Assembly: GCA_036274155.1 (NCBI GenBank)
Contig: DASUGH010000014.1
Coordinates: 1 to 64,000, forward strand
Direction: 5' to 3'
Origin: Gp6-AA40 sp036274155
GTDB lineage: Bacteria > Acidobacteriota > Vicinamibacteria > Vicinamibacterales > UBA2999
Length of the DNA: 64,000 nucleotides
The translations under genes and the position numbers were made by a program. Below the pieces are notes generated by a model, which made no database searches, was not told the origin of the DNA, and worked only from the letters and a program-made list of their open reading frames with translations. How positions within the stretch are numbered: the first letter of the stretch is position 1; the number at the start of each line of letters is the position of its first letter. This document shows, one piece after another, positions 63,754 through 64,000 of the stretch.

Positions 63754-64000
63754 ATGCCCGGAAGACTCACTGCTCGAAACACTACCTGCCTTGGTCTTGC
63801 GTTCGCAGCTATCTGGGGGATTGGAGCGACGTCCATCACCTCGGCACAGAATCCCGCTTCGAACAAAGCGTTCTTCGCCGCCAGCACCGATCAGATCACG
63901 CTCGGCGCGATCAGCGGCAACGGCTTCGGGCCCGTGGTCACGCTGTTCAACGTGCCGGCAGCGCTCAAGACGTCGAACGGCGGCGCCGTCTCGGCGACCC
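63754..64000 (+). CDS. Exported protein of unknown function (cut by right edge)
   Basis: The first 82 codons are visible. ATG has GAGAGG 7 nt upstream. The product begins with a signal peptide (LGLAFAAIWGIGATSITSAQ) and continues as a probable beta-rich secreted protein (NKAFFAASTDQITLGAISGNGFGPVVTLFNVPAALK). No family can be named from this fragment. Confidence 0.75.
   Translation, partial: MPGRLTARNTTCLGLAFAAIWGIGATSITSAQNPASNKAFFAASTDQITLGAISGNGFGPVVTLFNVPAALKTSNGGAVSAT

Overview
This is a GC-rich bacterial chromosome segment. It carries 51 recognisable genes, including two cut off by the window edges and one decayed remnant. I saw no rRNA, tRNA, CRISPR array, phage block or transposase gene. 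I infer a member of the Acidobacteriota, probably the Vicinamibacteria. The reasons are two duplicated-orphan-permease (ADOP) type FtsX/MacB proteins, one paired with a PadR regulator, many Tat-exported or secreted amidohydrolases and peptidases, a hopanoid squalene module, and intergenic DNA full of short palindromes and 7-8 bp tandem repeats. Taxonomy is an inference and was not tested by search.

Layout. 1-3 kb: a radical SAM/SPASM enzyme (cut by the left edge) and an NtrC-type regulator. 3-7 kb: a small membrane protein, then E3 (lpd), lipoyl-E2 and lipB. The matching fused E1 alpha-beta lies about 20 kb away at 26.4-28.9 kb. 7-13 kb: two overlapping CNNM/CorC-like membrane proteins, an ECF sigma factor, an M28 peptidase and a malate-dehydrogenase-like pseudoenzyme. 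13-17 kb: an SDR, an unknown small protein and a membrane-anchored pseudokinase in one tight operon, facing a small receiver-like protein, an MBL-fold hydrolase and an FHA protein. 17-34 kb: PadR-ADOP, a sugar-dehydrogenase-like propeller, amidohydrolases, a double VOC protein, E1, a methyltransferase and a second ADOP. 34-42 kb: a tartrate/D-malate dehydrogenase-like enzyme, a sodium symporter, a P1 peptidase, panC-panB, an alpha/beta hydrolase lacking its serine, and YgfZ. 42-50 kb: MutT-like, hybrid histidine kinase, mutY, then cobalamin adenosyltransferase-hpnC-hpnD, hpnE and thiI. 50-64 kb: class I aldolase, Nudix, def, a tandem ThyX-like protein, phosphatidylcholine synthase, YjbR, a BlaI-controlled TPR/M48 protease unit with a decayed BlaR1-like start, a serine hydrolase, an NHL propeller, an MFS transporter and an exported protein cut by the right edge.

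Genes that work together: E1 + E2 + E3 + LipB (2-oxo acid oxidation), PanB + PanC (pantothenate), HpnC + HpnD + HpnE (squalene from farnesyl diphosphate), MutT-like + MutY (8-oxoguanine defence), and BlaI with the downstream membrane TPR and M48 proteins.

The most unusual content is non-coding. (1) Heptad/octad arrays lie only between divergent or convergent genes, never between co-directional ones. (2) A family of short palindromes has compensating stem changes but a nearly constant TTCA-type loop; copies sit in intergenic gaps, at stop codons, and inside hpnE and an MFS gene. (3) There is a 374-bp MITE-like element with roughly 70-bp inverted repeats, a second inverted-repeat element at the end of thiI, and several long dispersed hairpins. 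(4) A consensus -10 box lies so close to several start codons that leaderless mRNAs are likely.
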